A stretch of DNA of 64,000 nucleotides from Trogon surrucura (lineage: Eukaryota; Chordata; Aves; Trogoniformes; Trogonidae), in contig CM036629.1 of NCBI GenBank assembly GCA_020746105.1, positions 751,501 through 815,500 on the forward strand, read 5' to 3'. Below the pieces are notes generated by a model. The model did not search any database and was not told the origin of the DNA. It saw only the letters and a program-made list of their open reading frames with translations. Made by a program: the position numbers and the translations under genes. Shown piece after piece: positions 49,165-59,848 of this stretch (positions within the stretch are counted from its first letter, which is position 1; every line of letters starts with the position of its first letter).

Positions 49165-49300
49165 GGCAAAGCCTAAAGGACGGTGGCGCTGACCCCGCTC
49201 CCCCCTGCTCACCGCGGCGGCCGGGCAGCGCGCTCCAGGCTGTGCCGAAACCCGCTCAGGCGGCACCCTCGGCGCCACAGCCCCCGCCGGCCTTTCGTCC
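49165..49300. promoter_or_regulatory. Small orphan CpG patch
   Basis: About 135 bp of dense CpG (ACCGCGGCGGCCGGGCAGCG core near 49210-49232) surrounded by AT-rich DNA for many kilobases on each side. It has no start-like element and no recognised transcript. It could be a remnant or orphan CpG island. Confidence 0.4.
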
Positions 49301-50689
49301 AAGCATTTCCTCCTTTTTCACCTACTCCAGCCAAATAAATTACGTCGCACGTAGGACCCTGCACAAGTCAAGTCTCAAGAGTAACAAGTTCAGCTTTTTC
49401 TGCCTGCATCAGTCCTTCAAATGGAGCTCTAGATTTTAACGAAAAAAAATCAAATCCCTCCCCAGCATTTATTTTTTGGATGGAAGTTTTGCTCTGACAT
49501 GAAGGGAGTATTCTGGTCTAGCCGCCAAGGGCACGTTGCATCCTCGGAGAAAAACGCCGGCACAATGAGCGTAAAAATATTTCTGATACACTGTGAACCT
49601 GCAAAAACAGGATCACAAAGGAAATGCTTTTGCAACTCAAAATTAGCAGACACCACCTTTTTTTTTTTTGGCTCTGCAGAAGAATATTATTAATTTTCTC
49701 AGATTAACTGTGGTCAAAAGAATACCTTTTTAAGAAATCACACAAATGCTCAAGATTATTCTCGTGCAATTGTTTGCAGTGCAGAAAATACAAGAATATG
49801 CACATTCTCCATATTGGTCACTAACAAATTCTCAAGAGACCTAACCAGGTTTTCCAGGAATGATAAATATATATGATTTTTTTTTTCTTTATGGGACTCT
49901 ATATATGTATATGTATCAAAGAGCACATCCACCTACAAGTGCTCTCTGTATGTATAAAAGAACTGCTGAAAAAAAAAAAAAAAAAAAGCTGTTTTTTCTT
50001 TCTGACAAACGGGCATGAAATAACAGGCTGACATCTGCCTCTGCAGGTCATTCCAGTCAGGCTGCTGCATGTCAGAATTCAAACTGCTCCATCCATCAAT
50101 GGCAGACCAAAAATTAACGTAGCTTGGAAACTCTGCGGCAAGACAGTAACAGCCCAATTTAAAGTCTGACCTTCGGAGAACGGTGGGGTAAGATGGAAAA
50201 ATTATTTCATGCCCTGTACCAAAGCCAACAACACAGTTCAGAGGGATTTTTCAGTTAATTCTTTTTTTATATATATATATATAAAATAAAGTTCACTAGT
50301 ATACGGCTGTTAAACTGTTATGTCAGAAAAGCAAGCCGTTGTAAAGGCTTTTCCTTTATCAGGCGTTATCAATTGCATTCACAGAGATGCACTTTCACGG
50401 CACTTAGAATTTTCATTTCTCTGAATTACTGATTATTTTTTAAAAGCATAACGTACTTAAAGATATAAATAACACTATTTTCTTAGTGACTGACTCAATG
50501 AAAACGATAGTTGATCAGCCTGAAAATTTTGATTGAAATAGGATGCAATTTTTGCCAATTATAGAATTTGTAGTCCAATTAAACACGACAATCTCTTAAA
50601 AATTCTTTTTCAAAATTCCAGTATTAAATCCTTTAATAAAGGAGTCGATCAAAGAAGTTATTTAATAATCGTAGAGACGTACACATTAG
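49301..50689. other. AT-rich non-coding stretch with simple repeats
   Basis: Contains T runs at about 49658-49668 and 49879-49887, a 19-base A run at 49969-49987 and an (AT)n microsatellite at 50268-50282. The rest is AT-rich and complex. No gene or transposon was recognised. Confidence 0.55.
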
Positions 50690-50950
50690 CAACGTACACT
50701 GGCACAAATCATAGAGGTACCTTTAGCCCTCTGGATTCTATACCAGCAGATAAGAGTGATTAATCCATTTGTTAAATCACCTCCTAACACATCTGTTAAT
50801 TGCTCGATAAGCTGATTGAAGTGGAAGCTTCACGAGACGTAACTCAAACATCCACCCCTTATTGTAAACAGCAGAAATGCCGCATGGTTTAAACCTCAAG
50901 TAGCTCAATTAGATTGAAGTGATTAATAAAAATAAAAGTCAACTCATTCT
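50690..50950. promoter_or_regulatory. Candidate AT-rich enhancer (motif-based)
   Basis: Dense in homeodomain-class words: GATTAATCC (50758-50766, bicoid/OTX type), GTTAATTG, CAATTAG and GATTAATAAAAA, along with AGATAAG (GATA type, near 50749). No repeats or open frames occur. The pattern is that of a conserved enhancer, but conservation is not tested. Confidence 0.25.
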
Positions 50951-52519
50951 ACAAAATGCTTTAAATGTAGACCCAAAACTTGAAAAAAAATAATTTATTT
51001 TTCCCCAGCCTCTCTACGGAGGTCACATAAAAAGCTCACTTTGGGTTTTCTTCCCTCACAAAATATTTTTTCTAACATCGCAAAACATTTCCCTGTTACA
51101 CGGCTACTTTGGGACAGAAGCAAAGACACTAAGTACCCTGGAAGAGGTTATTAAATAATTATAAGAGAACAGATAGCTTCAGTGTAAGAGTTTGCCAAAA
51201 CAGTAACACGTGGATATTTACTATTTTGCTTTTATTAAAAAATAGAAGCAAATATGATCCTGCTGCACTGGACACCTTTTCAAACACACGTTCTCCATCA
51301 TGTATTTTGAAATTCAATTTAACCAGGGAATTTCGCAACAGGCCACTAATTTCGTGTTTCTCAAAAGCACACAGAATTGGATGCTTTGGGCGACAAAAAC
51401 ATTCTCTTTATACTTTTCATCGCATGACTTCAGAGCCGTTGAAACAGTGATGCTGCCTCTCACACAACTGATACCACCTCTTTTGCAAAATCTGACAACT
51501 GCCAGAAAGGAAAACAAATAAAAATAGTTTAGGTCAAAACGTGCTTTAATGGTAAACCTAAAGCCACCGAAGAACTAAAGGAGATAATTTATTTTATCAA
51601 CATAAAATGATATGGATAGGATCAGCACAATTCCAAATGCGTGAGAGACAACCACCACCCAGATTCCATTGTTGATGAGTTCACAAGTTCAGCGGACAGT
51701 GATGGGAAAGATGAAAGTTCTGCCTTCTTTTTTTAGTACCACAAAAATGCAAATCAACAAATTTGCACAATAATTGCCAATAAGCCACGGGTAAAATTTA
51801 TCGGGAACCAGTTGACTGACAAGTCTGGAGAAGTCTTGCTCTGAGTAATCACCATAAGGGTATTTTTGGTTGGGATCCAACAGCGTTCAGCTGTCTAGGG
51901 CTGGGAGGGACTGCTGCTGAAACTCGGGGTGACCAAACGTGGGGGAACGGTAAAAGCTGTGAGGAAACAACCATCTTTTTCAGCACAGTATGAACTACTA
52001 CGCTCCTCTCAACAACACCAGTTCAAATATGACCAATAAGAAATCATTGCACCCAGGAATGAAAAGGCAGAGTATTTCAGACCTATAAAGAGAAAACAAT
52101 TCAGAAGATCTCTGTGTAATGTACTGGTGAAAAAAAAACCCAACCCAATGCTTCTTGCTGGAGTAGGAAAGAGACTTCATGTCTGTCTACGGTGTTGATG
52201 GGACCAGTAGAGGAATACTGCCCATGGCTCTGGGGCCCACCATCAAAAGCCTGTTGAAAACCGAAGAAAAAACTTGCACTGAACGAAGTAAGAGCCGTAC
52301 AACACTTAACTTAGCAGGAAGAAAACATAAAGGTATAAATGTGCAGTAAGGATTGGACAGTAAAAAGCTCCATCTCCTCAGAAAGTCCAGAACAAGGACC
52401 AACATCCAGAAGCTGAAGCTGAGGAAAGCCAAATGCATTTCAGTGTCTGACTGAACAGCGAGGAGATGGCAGATTCTGCCTGCACCAAAATACCAAGGCA
52501 AGCTGAAACAGCACAGCAT
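50951..52519. other. Intergenic stretch, right part perhaps degenerate CR1
   Basis: AT-rich with small open frames. A 63-codon minus-strand frame (51689-51880, TTG entry, no ATG) translates to a peptide with a hydrophobic stretch, but it is too short to call. From about 52170 on, the DNA has words such as AGAAGCTGAAGCTGAGGAAA (near 52410) reminiscent of the body of the old CR1 whose tail follows at 52520. The 110-codon minus-strand frame at 52187-52519 is then antisense to that relic. Confidence 0.35.
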
Positions 52520-52640
52520 GTCCTCTATTTAAACACGAGTTTATGGGCTTAATACTGAATTAACTGGGCTAATTTTAATGGCAGGATGTCAGATTAGATG
52601 ATTTAACACTCCCTTCTGGCTTCAAAATCTATAATCAATG
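52520..52640 (+). mobile_element. Ancient CR1 3' end relic
   Basis: The order TTTATGGGCTTAATACTGAA, CAGGATGTCAGATTAGATGA, CACTCCCTTCTGGCTTCAAA, ATCTATAATCAATG matches the 3' end of the old reptile/bird CR1 type, which ends CCCTTCTGGCCTTAAAATCT plus an ATCTATGA-like tail instead of the younger ATTCTGTG. It is clearly more diverged than the other CR1 copies here and therefore probably predates modern birds. The upstream limit is uncertain. Confidence 0.75.
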
Positions 52641-54846
52641 AAATAATCCATTAGTTGCACTTTATAGAGTTTTTTACATGTTCTTGTGCAGTATCTGGGG
52701 CAGCCCACTGCCAAAGTCAAGCTTGGCTTGATGGAGTGGGCAACCAAACAGTTGCACTTTTATTATCACGGAGAGAACACTGAGATCAGGTCGCTGAGCA
52801 GAACAGCAGTAATTTTATGACCAAATGTGCACGTTAGCGAAGTTGTTGCACGCTGCCAAGAAATCTGAAAAGTTCAAGTTGTAACAGGCCAGCTGACCAG
52901 GATAAGCAATTATTTTCTGCAATTTTTTAGCTTCACCTGCAAAGTATTGGTTTAAGCCTAAAAGCAGGTAAATTAAAAAAATCAGATGTCTCATGAAAGA
53001 GTTTTAACAATTACCAGTGACTAGTTAGATCTGAAAAACACTTTAATAAACATGATTGTATACCCTAGCAGCAACCATATGGAGTTCTTTACAGTATCCT
53101 GGTATTTTATTCTTCAAATAAAACATGTAATTATTACACATCAGAGAAACTGTGCCATTATCTCATTATTTCCATTAAACTGATGGAAAATATTTACTCT
53201 TTTTTTTTTTTGTTTTCCACGGAATTATGCTCTTGGTACACATGGTAACTGTTTCCAAAGTTCATACGCTCAAGAACTCTGGAGGGGAGATACCAGGGAT
53301 AGAAGAACAGCTGTGGGGAGAAGACAACCGCGATGAGGCGTCGCGGTGCCTACTCACCCCCGGTCCCAAACACCTCCTCGAGGGCAATTTGCCAGCGCGA
53401 GCCTCCCTTGCAGACATCTGCAAACGCCTGGCATTCATTTGGAAAGGAACGCTTCCTTCCCTAATTAACAAATCAACATCTCATAAATATTATGACTGCA
53501 AATATCTAGAAGCGATCTGAAACTCACGCCTACGTAAAACGCAAGAGGCAGGTGCCTGAAAACAACCCCCAAGGCTCCGGGGCGTCTCGACACCGTCACG
53601 TACCCCGGCAGCAGAGAACGGTTCTGGATACTGAGCAAAAGGATTCATATTTGAAACCACGTTCTTTGCTCTGAATTATTTCAACTCTCATCTATTAAAT
53701 TATTAACCTAATACCCAAGTCCTGGTTTTCAGAGCAAGCTCGTTCTAGAGCAACAGATGGAAAAATTAACCATAGCAGATAACAATTAAAAAACATCATT
53801 AGATAAAACTGTATATACACTAACCTAAATTTACATTCCTGTTCAGGAATAACTATGATGCATACGCCACAAGAGTTAGCACTACTGTCATTGGAAATGT
53901 GTTTCCAAATTCTGGTTTTTTTCAATTTGAAGCTTGGGAATCGGGTGGAGGAAAATAAGGCTTAGGGAAGGGGGGCTGTTTTTCACCAACTACCAGAGAG
54001 GAGATTTCCAGCACTGCCGGTGTGACAGCACAGGAGTACTGCAGAGATGGGAAGGACAGAAGATGTGCAACGATACAACAGAACAGAAAGAGAAAGGTAT
54101 AATTATCTTTACACGGTTACGCTGTTCCTGGGATATTAATTAAGATCACAAGTATCTCGGTTTGGATCAGGAGCAGCAGTTTTGTGTCCAAAGCAATGGG
54201 GGAGCAGAACAATCAGATCTTCCAGTTTATAAACCGTCAGAATGGTAACGCCCTGGCTGCTGGGCAAGTCCCACAGATGGGCAGAAATGCACAAAATTCC
54301 GTTTCTGATACAGCAGCTTCTGCCCGCCTGCACCAGAGCCCCTTTTTTCCTCTTCTTCCCACCTGCCCCAACCACACAGTTATTTCACTCCCTAAGAGAG
54401 GGAACAGCCTACTTGGTGAATCGGCAAATTCATTTATTGGCGCACGGTAACCACTACAACTACACTCCAATGGCTCAAAACATGCCTCGACTACAACTTG
54501 GAAAATATGAGAAGAACAGGAGCATTCGATCGGGTTAGGAGAACCACGACCACTCCAGGGGAGCATCACAAGAAGCTCGGGTGGGAGCTACAAGCGAGTT
54601 CTCAGTGGAAGGGGGGCTCAGAACCTGCTCTGCCTCCCCCCACACTCCTCCAGCTGCGTCGGAAAACCGCGGCGGTTCCAACCGACCGCATGTAGGTGCA
54701 GAGACAACCGCGGGGAAGGGGAAGTTGCGTACGTTTGCTAAGCAGGGGCACATTTTTTGAGCTGCTGATTTAATACCTGCACGCAACGGCCATGTTTGTG
54801 CAGGGCCGGCAGGAAGGCGTACGCGCTGCTCTTGCGACGGAGCAGC
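52641..54846. other. Intergenic stretch without recognised gene
   Basis: AT-rich, then mixed. A GC-rich CpG-containing patch occurs at 54590-54840. Overlapping stop-poor frames near 54184-54849 on both strands reach 110 codons and do not look like a protein family. A T11 run lies at 53200-53211. No transposon was recognised. Confidence 0.45.
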
Positions 54847-55180
54847 CATGCATGATGCATGTGATGTGCAAACGGGATTTATGCACGTTGAAATATTTCA
54901 GTGTTTGATCCTTCTTCTTGACAGAGAGCAGGGCTTCCACTGAAAGCTCATTTAATAAAAATAATGCAATGCAAATGAACCTGAATCAGAAAAATTAGAT
55001 TGATGGAAGTAGCTCGGTCGCTGTAATTACACAAGGTGTATTATTTCCTAAATTCTCTTTGCATTAAATATATACCATACATTTATCAAACATAATTAGC
55101 AGTTTAGGTGACAAGGATTTGATTTTTCTCCTGCAATAAAAATCCCTCTACACTGGTAAGTACATCTAAAATGTAGCATG
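54847..55180. promoter_or_regulatory. Candidate enhancer with POU and PBX/HOX-type motifs
   Basis: Begins with the palindrome CATGCATGATGCATG (54847-54861). It then carries the octamer ATGCAAAT (54969-54976), a GATTGATGG word (54998-55006) close to the PBX-HOX bipartite consensus, TGTAATTACA near 55023, and CATAATTAGCAG near 55091. The sequence is complex and AT-rich, with no repeat or open frame. This concentration of POU, PBX/HOX and homeodomain words within 250 bp is the strongest enhancer-like signature on the right side of the window. No functional or conservation data are available. Confidence 0.35.
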
Positions 55181-55840
55181 AACATTTTCTTACTATCGTT
55201 GTTTACTCCTCTAAGAAAAATTTCGTAAGATCAAAGAATCAGAGGGGCAATACCGTTGGGGACTTACAAAGAAGAAGATGGGGAAGACAGCTAGGTCAGT
55301 CTTCTGCGGATATCACGAGCATAAAACAAAATCAAATCAGTCAAAGCTTTTAAGGCTGTTAGTCAAACAAATCATATTTGAAAGCAAAATAATTGATGAT
55401 ACCCTAGTACAGCTTTATTTCCCTTATAATCAGCATTTCATTTTTTCAACTGTGGAACTAAATTGATGAACAAACAGCAACAGAAACAGAAGTTGCAAAA
55501 GAGGCGGTGACAAAGTTGAACGTGGCCAACAGGCATCCCACTAAAAGAAATGGGTTCTCAGAAAAAGGCAAAGCGTGTTCAACAACAACAGCAGAAAATC
55601 TTATTTTTATGTAGCACCACCTTTCTTCGCCTTTTGCTAATTTCCTTCTGTCCAAACCTAATTTAAAGAACAGCCTGGAGAACCTACTTTAAACCATCAA
55701 AAAATTAAGGTGACCCTACAGTGAGCTGAAACAGAGGACTCGTAGCAAAGCGCTCGGATCACTACCGATGCTCTTCAGGCTGACTTTGATTGACAGCCTG
55801 TCTTAAATTTGAGTTTCCTGTCTTCAATATCCGTTTCAAC
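55181..55840. other. Non-coding stretch
   Basis: AT-rich to mixed; frames up to 65 codons. No recognised gene, repeat family or RNA. Confidence 0.4.
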
Positions 55841-55910
55841 TTATTATTGTTATTATTGCAACACCTCCTCCCAGTGATCCTTGTGTTTGGCAATAGAGCT
55901 TGCTCCCGTT
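55841..55910 (-). repeat. Doubtful SINE relic
   Basis: The words TTATTATTGTTATTATTGCA and ACACCTCCTCCCAGTGATCC, then TTGTGTTTGGCAATAG, follow in degenerate form the order of the SINE relic at 13868-13990 (AATAAT tail, ACC block, CCAGTG block, TGTGCTGGGC block). Gaps are needed to align them. It may be chance. Confidence 0.3.
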
Positions 55911-58900
55911 TTTGCCCAAGACTGCAGCAGTCAATACCGTGGGGTACATCTCCAGAAATATTCCAGAGACGAACGAAACACGTGAGACTTCATGCACAAG
56001 CTGCGCTTGGAGATCTGGTGAAGGTGAAGATCAAAGCCGCAGGGACCGAAACCCTCCTGTTTGCTGTGCAAGGTGCAAAAGCAGGAAAGTCCCTCGGAAA
56101 AGAAAATATTTGAAATGGGATGCATGCTTGTGCATTTCTACAAATAATATTTACGATAACATGAAATTCCTGAACTAACTACGCTTTTTGGAACAAATTA
56201 AACACCAAATCACAGCGTATCTCGCACCTTCTGGGGAACCTCTACGGCAAGTGGCAGCCGGGGATGCCCGGTTTTTGCGGTACCCACGGTTCCTCCCGCC
56301 GTAACGCTGCCAACTCCTGCCTGCTCCTTTCCCCACTGGCTGCTTTCAGGAGACTCGAGCTGCAAAACCAACTCCTTTACCTTTAAACAAAACCTACCCA
56401 GCTCTCTGTCGGGCTTTGATTTCATTTAATCTCTGCTGTAAGCCACAGGGCATACACCTTCAGTGCTCCTGTTTTATACACTCAAATCCTGGCGTTCAGA
56501 ATTCCTTCACCAACCGAAAATAAATGCAGCCAGAAATGCACTTGTTTGCTCGTTTTCATAGACATTTCAAAAAGCAAAACGTGTTAACACAATATTAGGC
56601 AGTTATAAACTCCGTGCCTGTAAGAAGCCTGAAATTTCGTCGAGCTGCTTGCTCTGGGATGGTTTGCATCGTGTCCCATTTGACTGAGAAAGGGACAGAG
56701 AAAAGGCTGCTTGCTGACTACACACCTAATATACATACATCTCTCTCTCTATACATTTGCTATATGCACCTCACTATGTGCCACTCTTGGAAGAATGCAG
56801 CTTGCTGCCTGCAAATGCCATCGACCAACAGGACAAGGGCCAGTTTTGTTCATGCTGAATTTTCATCTATGTTTCATGAACGTACAAGTGATATTTTTTC
56901 ACAAGGCTTTAGAGAAAACACCGAAGACACAAACTGCAAAAGCCGCCTGGTTGCACCGGAACGGAGCTGCCCGCGTCCTCTGCCTTCCGTACGATTTAAG
57001 GGTGTTTCTAGTCTCACAGCAGCTAGCCCCAGACAGCTCATATGTACAGGTTGTGATGCAATTTTCTGAACATGAAGACATTAAAAGCTATTAGACGTGT
57101 TTAAGAAATTTCATTAGCACATACAGACAATTACAAAACCAAAACTCTCACGGAAAGTAAATGTAATCACATCGGCCTCGCTGACCCCCTCACAACGAAA
57201 TGAGAACGTTTCCAACAACTGAGATAATGAAGGCTTTTTCCTTCTCTCTCAATAGCTGAACGCGTCTTTGGGATTTTGGACACACGGGAGTTTTGTTTAG
57301 GTTTCAGGTGGTGTGTTGTGGTGTTTTTTTTTTCTAAATAGTTTCAAAGAAAAGAACTATATCAAAATAATGGCAAAAAGCACTTTCGGTTTTTTCTCTT
57401 AAAATCCCCCAGGATCATACGGGGACCTCAAGTCAAAAACCTTCACTTTAGAACAATAAATAAATAAACCCGCTAAAGCCTTCCCAAGGCTGGCCAACTG
57501 TAGCATAAGTAATGCAAGAGGCTGAGAGATGCCAGATAAATTTGATTACTATAAAAGATGGGAATATGTTTCTTTCCTCAGAGAATTCACAAAAAGGGGT
57601 CAAAACCAAAGCAGCACTGAAAGCGAACAACTTCATTTCGCCAGCAACTCAAGGCGAAAACACAATACAATTTCGCAGGAACATTTTATCACGTTGGCGC
57701 AGACACCTCCTAATCTTCTATTTCTGAGAGAGGAAAATAGGAAAGATAGAGTCCAAGCAAAATGGGACTCTTCTTTCTCTTCTGGAAAAAGTCATGCCGA
57801 TTAGTATATCAATTTAGTAAAGAGTTCGAGAGCTGTTTTCCTCTCCCTCCTGCTACCAGCGTCGTAGTATCTCTAACACGTTTCATTAGGAAAAAAAAAG
57901 TAATCGTACACTTCATGATATTCTTCCTATTTGTCAGATTACCAAATCATTTATATCGAACGCAGTCAGGGAGCATCGTTAGGCGAAATGACCTACCGTA
58001 CTTCCCTCGTTAAAGAAAAACAAAGTCTTGACTCAGTGTTAATTGTTACAGCCCTGAGTAATGATTAGATGGAGCGATCCCCCGCACGCTGTTCTCCGGC
58101 GCAAAGATAGCCCTGATCTCACGTCGCCACGTTTTGCCTCTGTGAACGGATGAGCTCTCGCCAGCTGCTGTTACACGGCACCGGCGTTTTGCTGACCTCT
58201 CTGGAATTACTTTTTCCTCCGTGTGTCCGAGGGTTGCACTTGGCTCTTTCAGTAACGCATCATGTTGGTGGCCCCGTCACCCCGCTGGCAGCCAAACCCC
58301 CCGGCCCTCCCAGAGCCTGTACTCCCAGCTGATGGCAGAAGCTGTTCTTGCTGGAACCTACTAGTTTTCACCTTATTTTCTTTACTACTTCTAAGTCGTC
58401 CAGCTCTTCCTATTTACCATCGCAACCTTTCCCTCCACTAACGGCACTGGGTCTTCAGCCCAGTTTCAGTAAACCACGTGTGATTTTTACAGAAGAGCTA
58501 CAAGTAAGGAGTCCAAGAAAAGGTTGATCTTTGAGGAACGAGTAACTTCCACCCAGTCTGATAAACTCATTTTCAGCGCACAAAAGCCCTTTTGTTTGCA
58601 CTACAGTTCTTACAAACAGTTTTCTACTTCTGCAAAATAATATTTTCCGTGGTGTCATTGTATCAGTTGCTCTACAGAACTCCAGAAACGATAAACTTGC
58701 AGCACTTTTTACTTATAGTACTTTCTAGTATTAAAGAAAGAAACTCAATATTTCTGGAACAGTCAATCTTTGGCAAGTTCATTTTCTTCCTTTTCACTTT
58801 AAGTTTCCTTTTGTTAATTCCTTCCTTCACGTTGCCACAGATTTCTTCTTTCTTATATTAAAGAAAATGAGTCTGCAACACAGAACACACAGCTCTACGT

Positions 58901-59714
58901 GGCAGTCCTTTCAACATTTTCAGACAGACTCTACCACCTCCCGAACGTAAAGCAAATTAACCCTTTTAATACTGAAGTTGTTCTGAACAAGCCCGAGCTA
59001 CTCTTAAGCCCATCCTAACACACTGTTAATTCTTTCATTTGCAGTCACGAGACTACAAAATCTTTGACACACTTTTTTTTTTTCCTGTAACGATAGTATT
59101 ATTCCAGTTTATCGCTACAATTTGTAACTCGTCTGTGCTGACAAGTTTCCCGTTATTCATTGACCTCCCTGTCAATAAATACTGTTTTGAAGGCAGAGGG
59201 GCAACAAGAAGTGGGTTTTTTGGGAGGGTTTCTCTTGCAAGTGGGTTGACAGCACACTCCTGCGAGTTCTTCCTTCTGATTAGAATGCAATTCCCAGGTA
59301 ACATTTCTGCCTTTGGCTTACAACAACCCACATCCTGACTTTCCAGCACCCAAGTTCTAAAATTCATCCGTCCAGAGGGTTTCTCTACTAAATTCAGTCG
59401 ATTTTCAAAATTGTGTCATTTTGAAATAAAGCAGAAATTAAGTAGTAGAGCACTTCTATTCTTCCATTTGATTTAAAACAAATATAAGGATATGGCGGTT
59501 TTGCCATAAGCAGCTCCGAAGCTCAGCTAAACGACAGTAAAGAGAAGCAACCACGAGCACCTTCCAGGGCTCTGGGGACAAGAATTCTTTCTCAGGTGAT
59601 GAAGGAAGGAGTTTGGGAAAAGGCAGGTCTGAGGAGAAGAGCTTTAGAAAAATGAGTTGTAAACTACTGCAACAGAAGAAATGGGGTGATGGGAAAGCTG
59701 GGAAGGGGTTGCCT
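55911..59714. other. Intergenic stretch without recognised gene
   Basis: Mixed composition. Overlapping plus-strand frames at 56614-57069 (151 codons, GTG start) and 56711-57094 (127 codons) occupy the same DNA in different frames and show no domains. A (CT)n-like stretch lies near 56740-56750 and a short T run near 57325-57334. No transposon was recognised until the CR1 fragment at 59715. Confidence 0.45.
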
Positions 59715-59848
59715 ACGAGGGCATGTACTGAAAGGACGAGGGGCAACAGTTTTAAACCAGAGCAGGGTAGATTTAGGTGACACATCAGGAACAAGTTCTT
59801 TACTATGAGGGCGGTGAGACCCTGGCACAGGTTGCCCGGAGAATCGTG
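59715..59848 (+). mobile_element. CR1 LINE internal fragment
   Basis: Plus-strand CR1 body sequence: GAAAGGACGAGGGGCAACAG, TTTTAAACCAGAGCAGGGTA, GATTTAGGTGACACATCAGG, AACAAGTTCTTTACTATGAG and CCTGGCACAGGTTGCCCGGA. These correspond to the part of the reverse-transcriptase ORF just before the 3' end. The copy stops at about 59848, before the usual 3' tail, so it is truncated at both ends, which is unusual for CR1 and suggests a later deletion. Confidence 0.9.

Noticed and set aside
55790..56113. 107-codon frame whose end slightly resembles a ribosomal L14-type segment
   Set aside because: The likeness is confined to a few residues (GDLVKVKIKAAG), and the rest does not fit the family.
56614..57094. 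Two long overlapping plus-strand frames (151 and 127 codons)
   Set aside because: They use different frames of the same DNA, and the longer starts with GTG. Neither has domain-like features.
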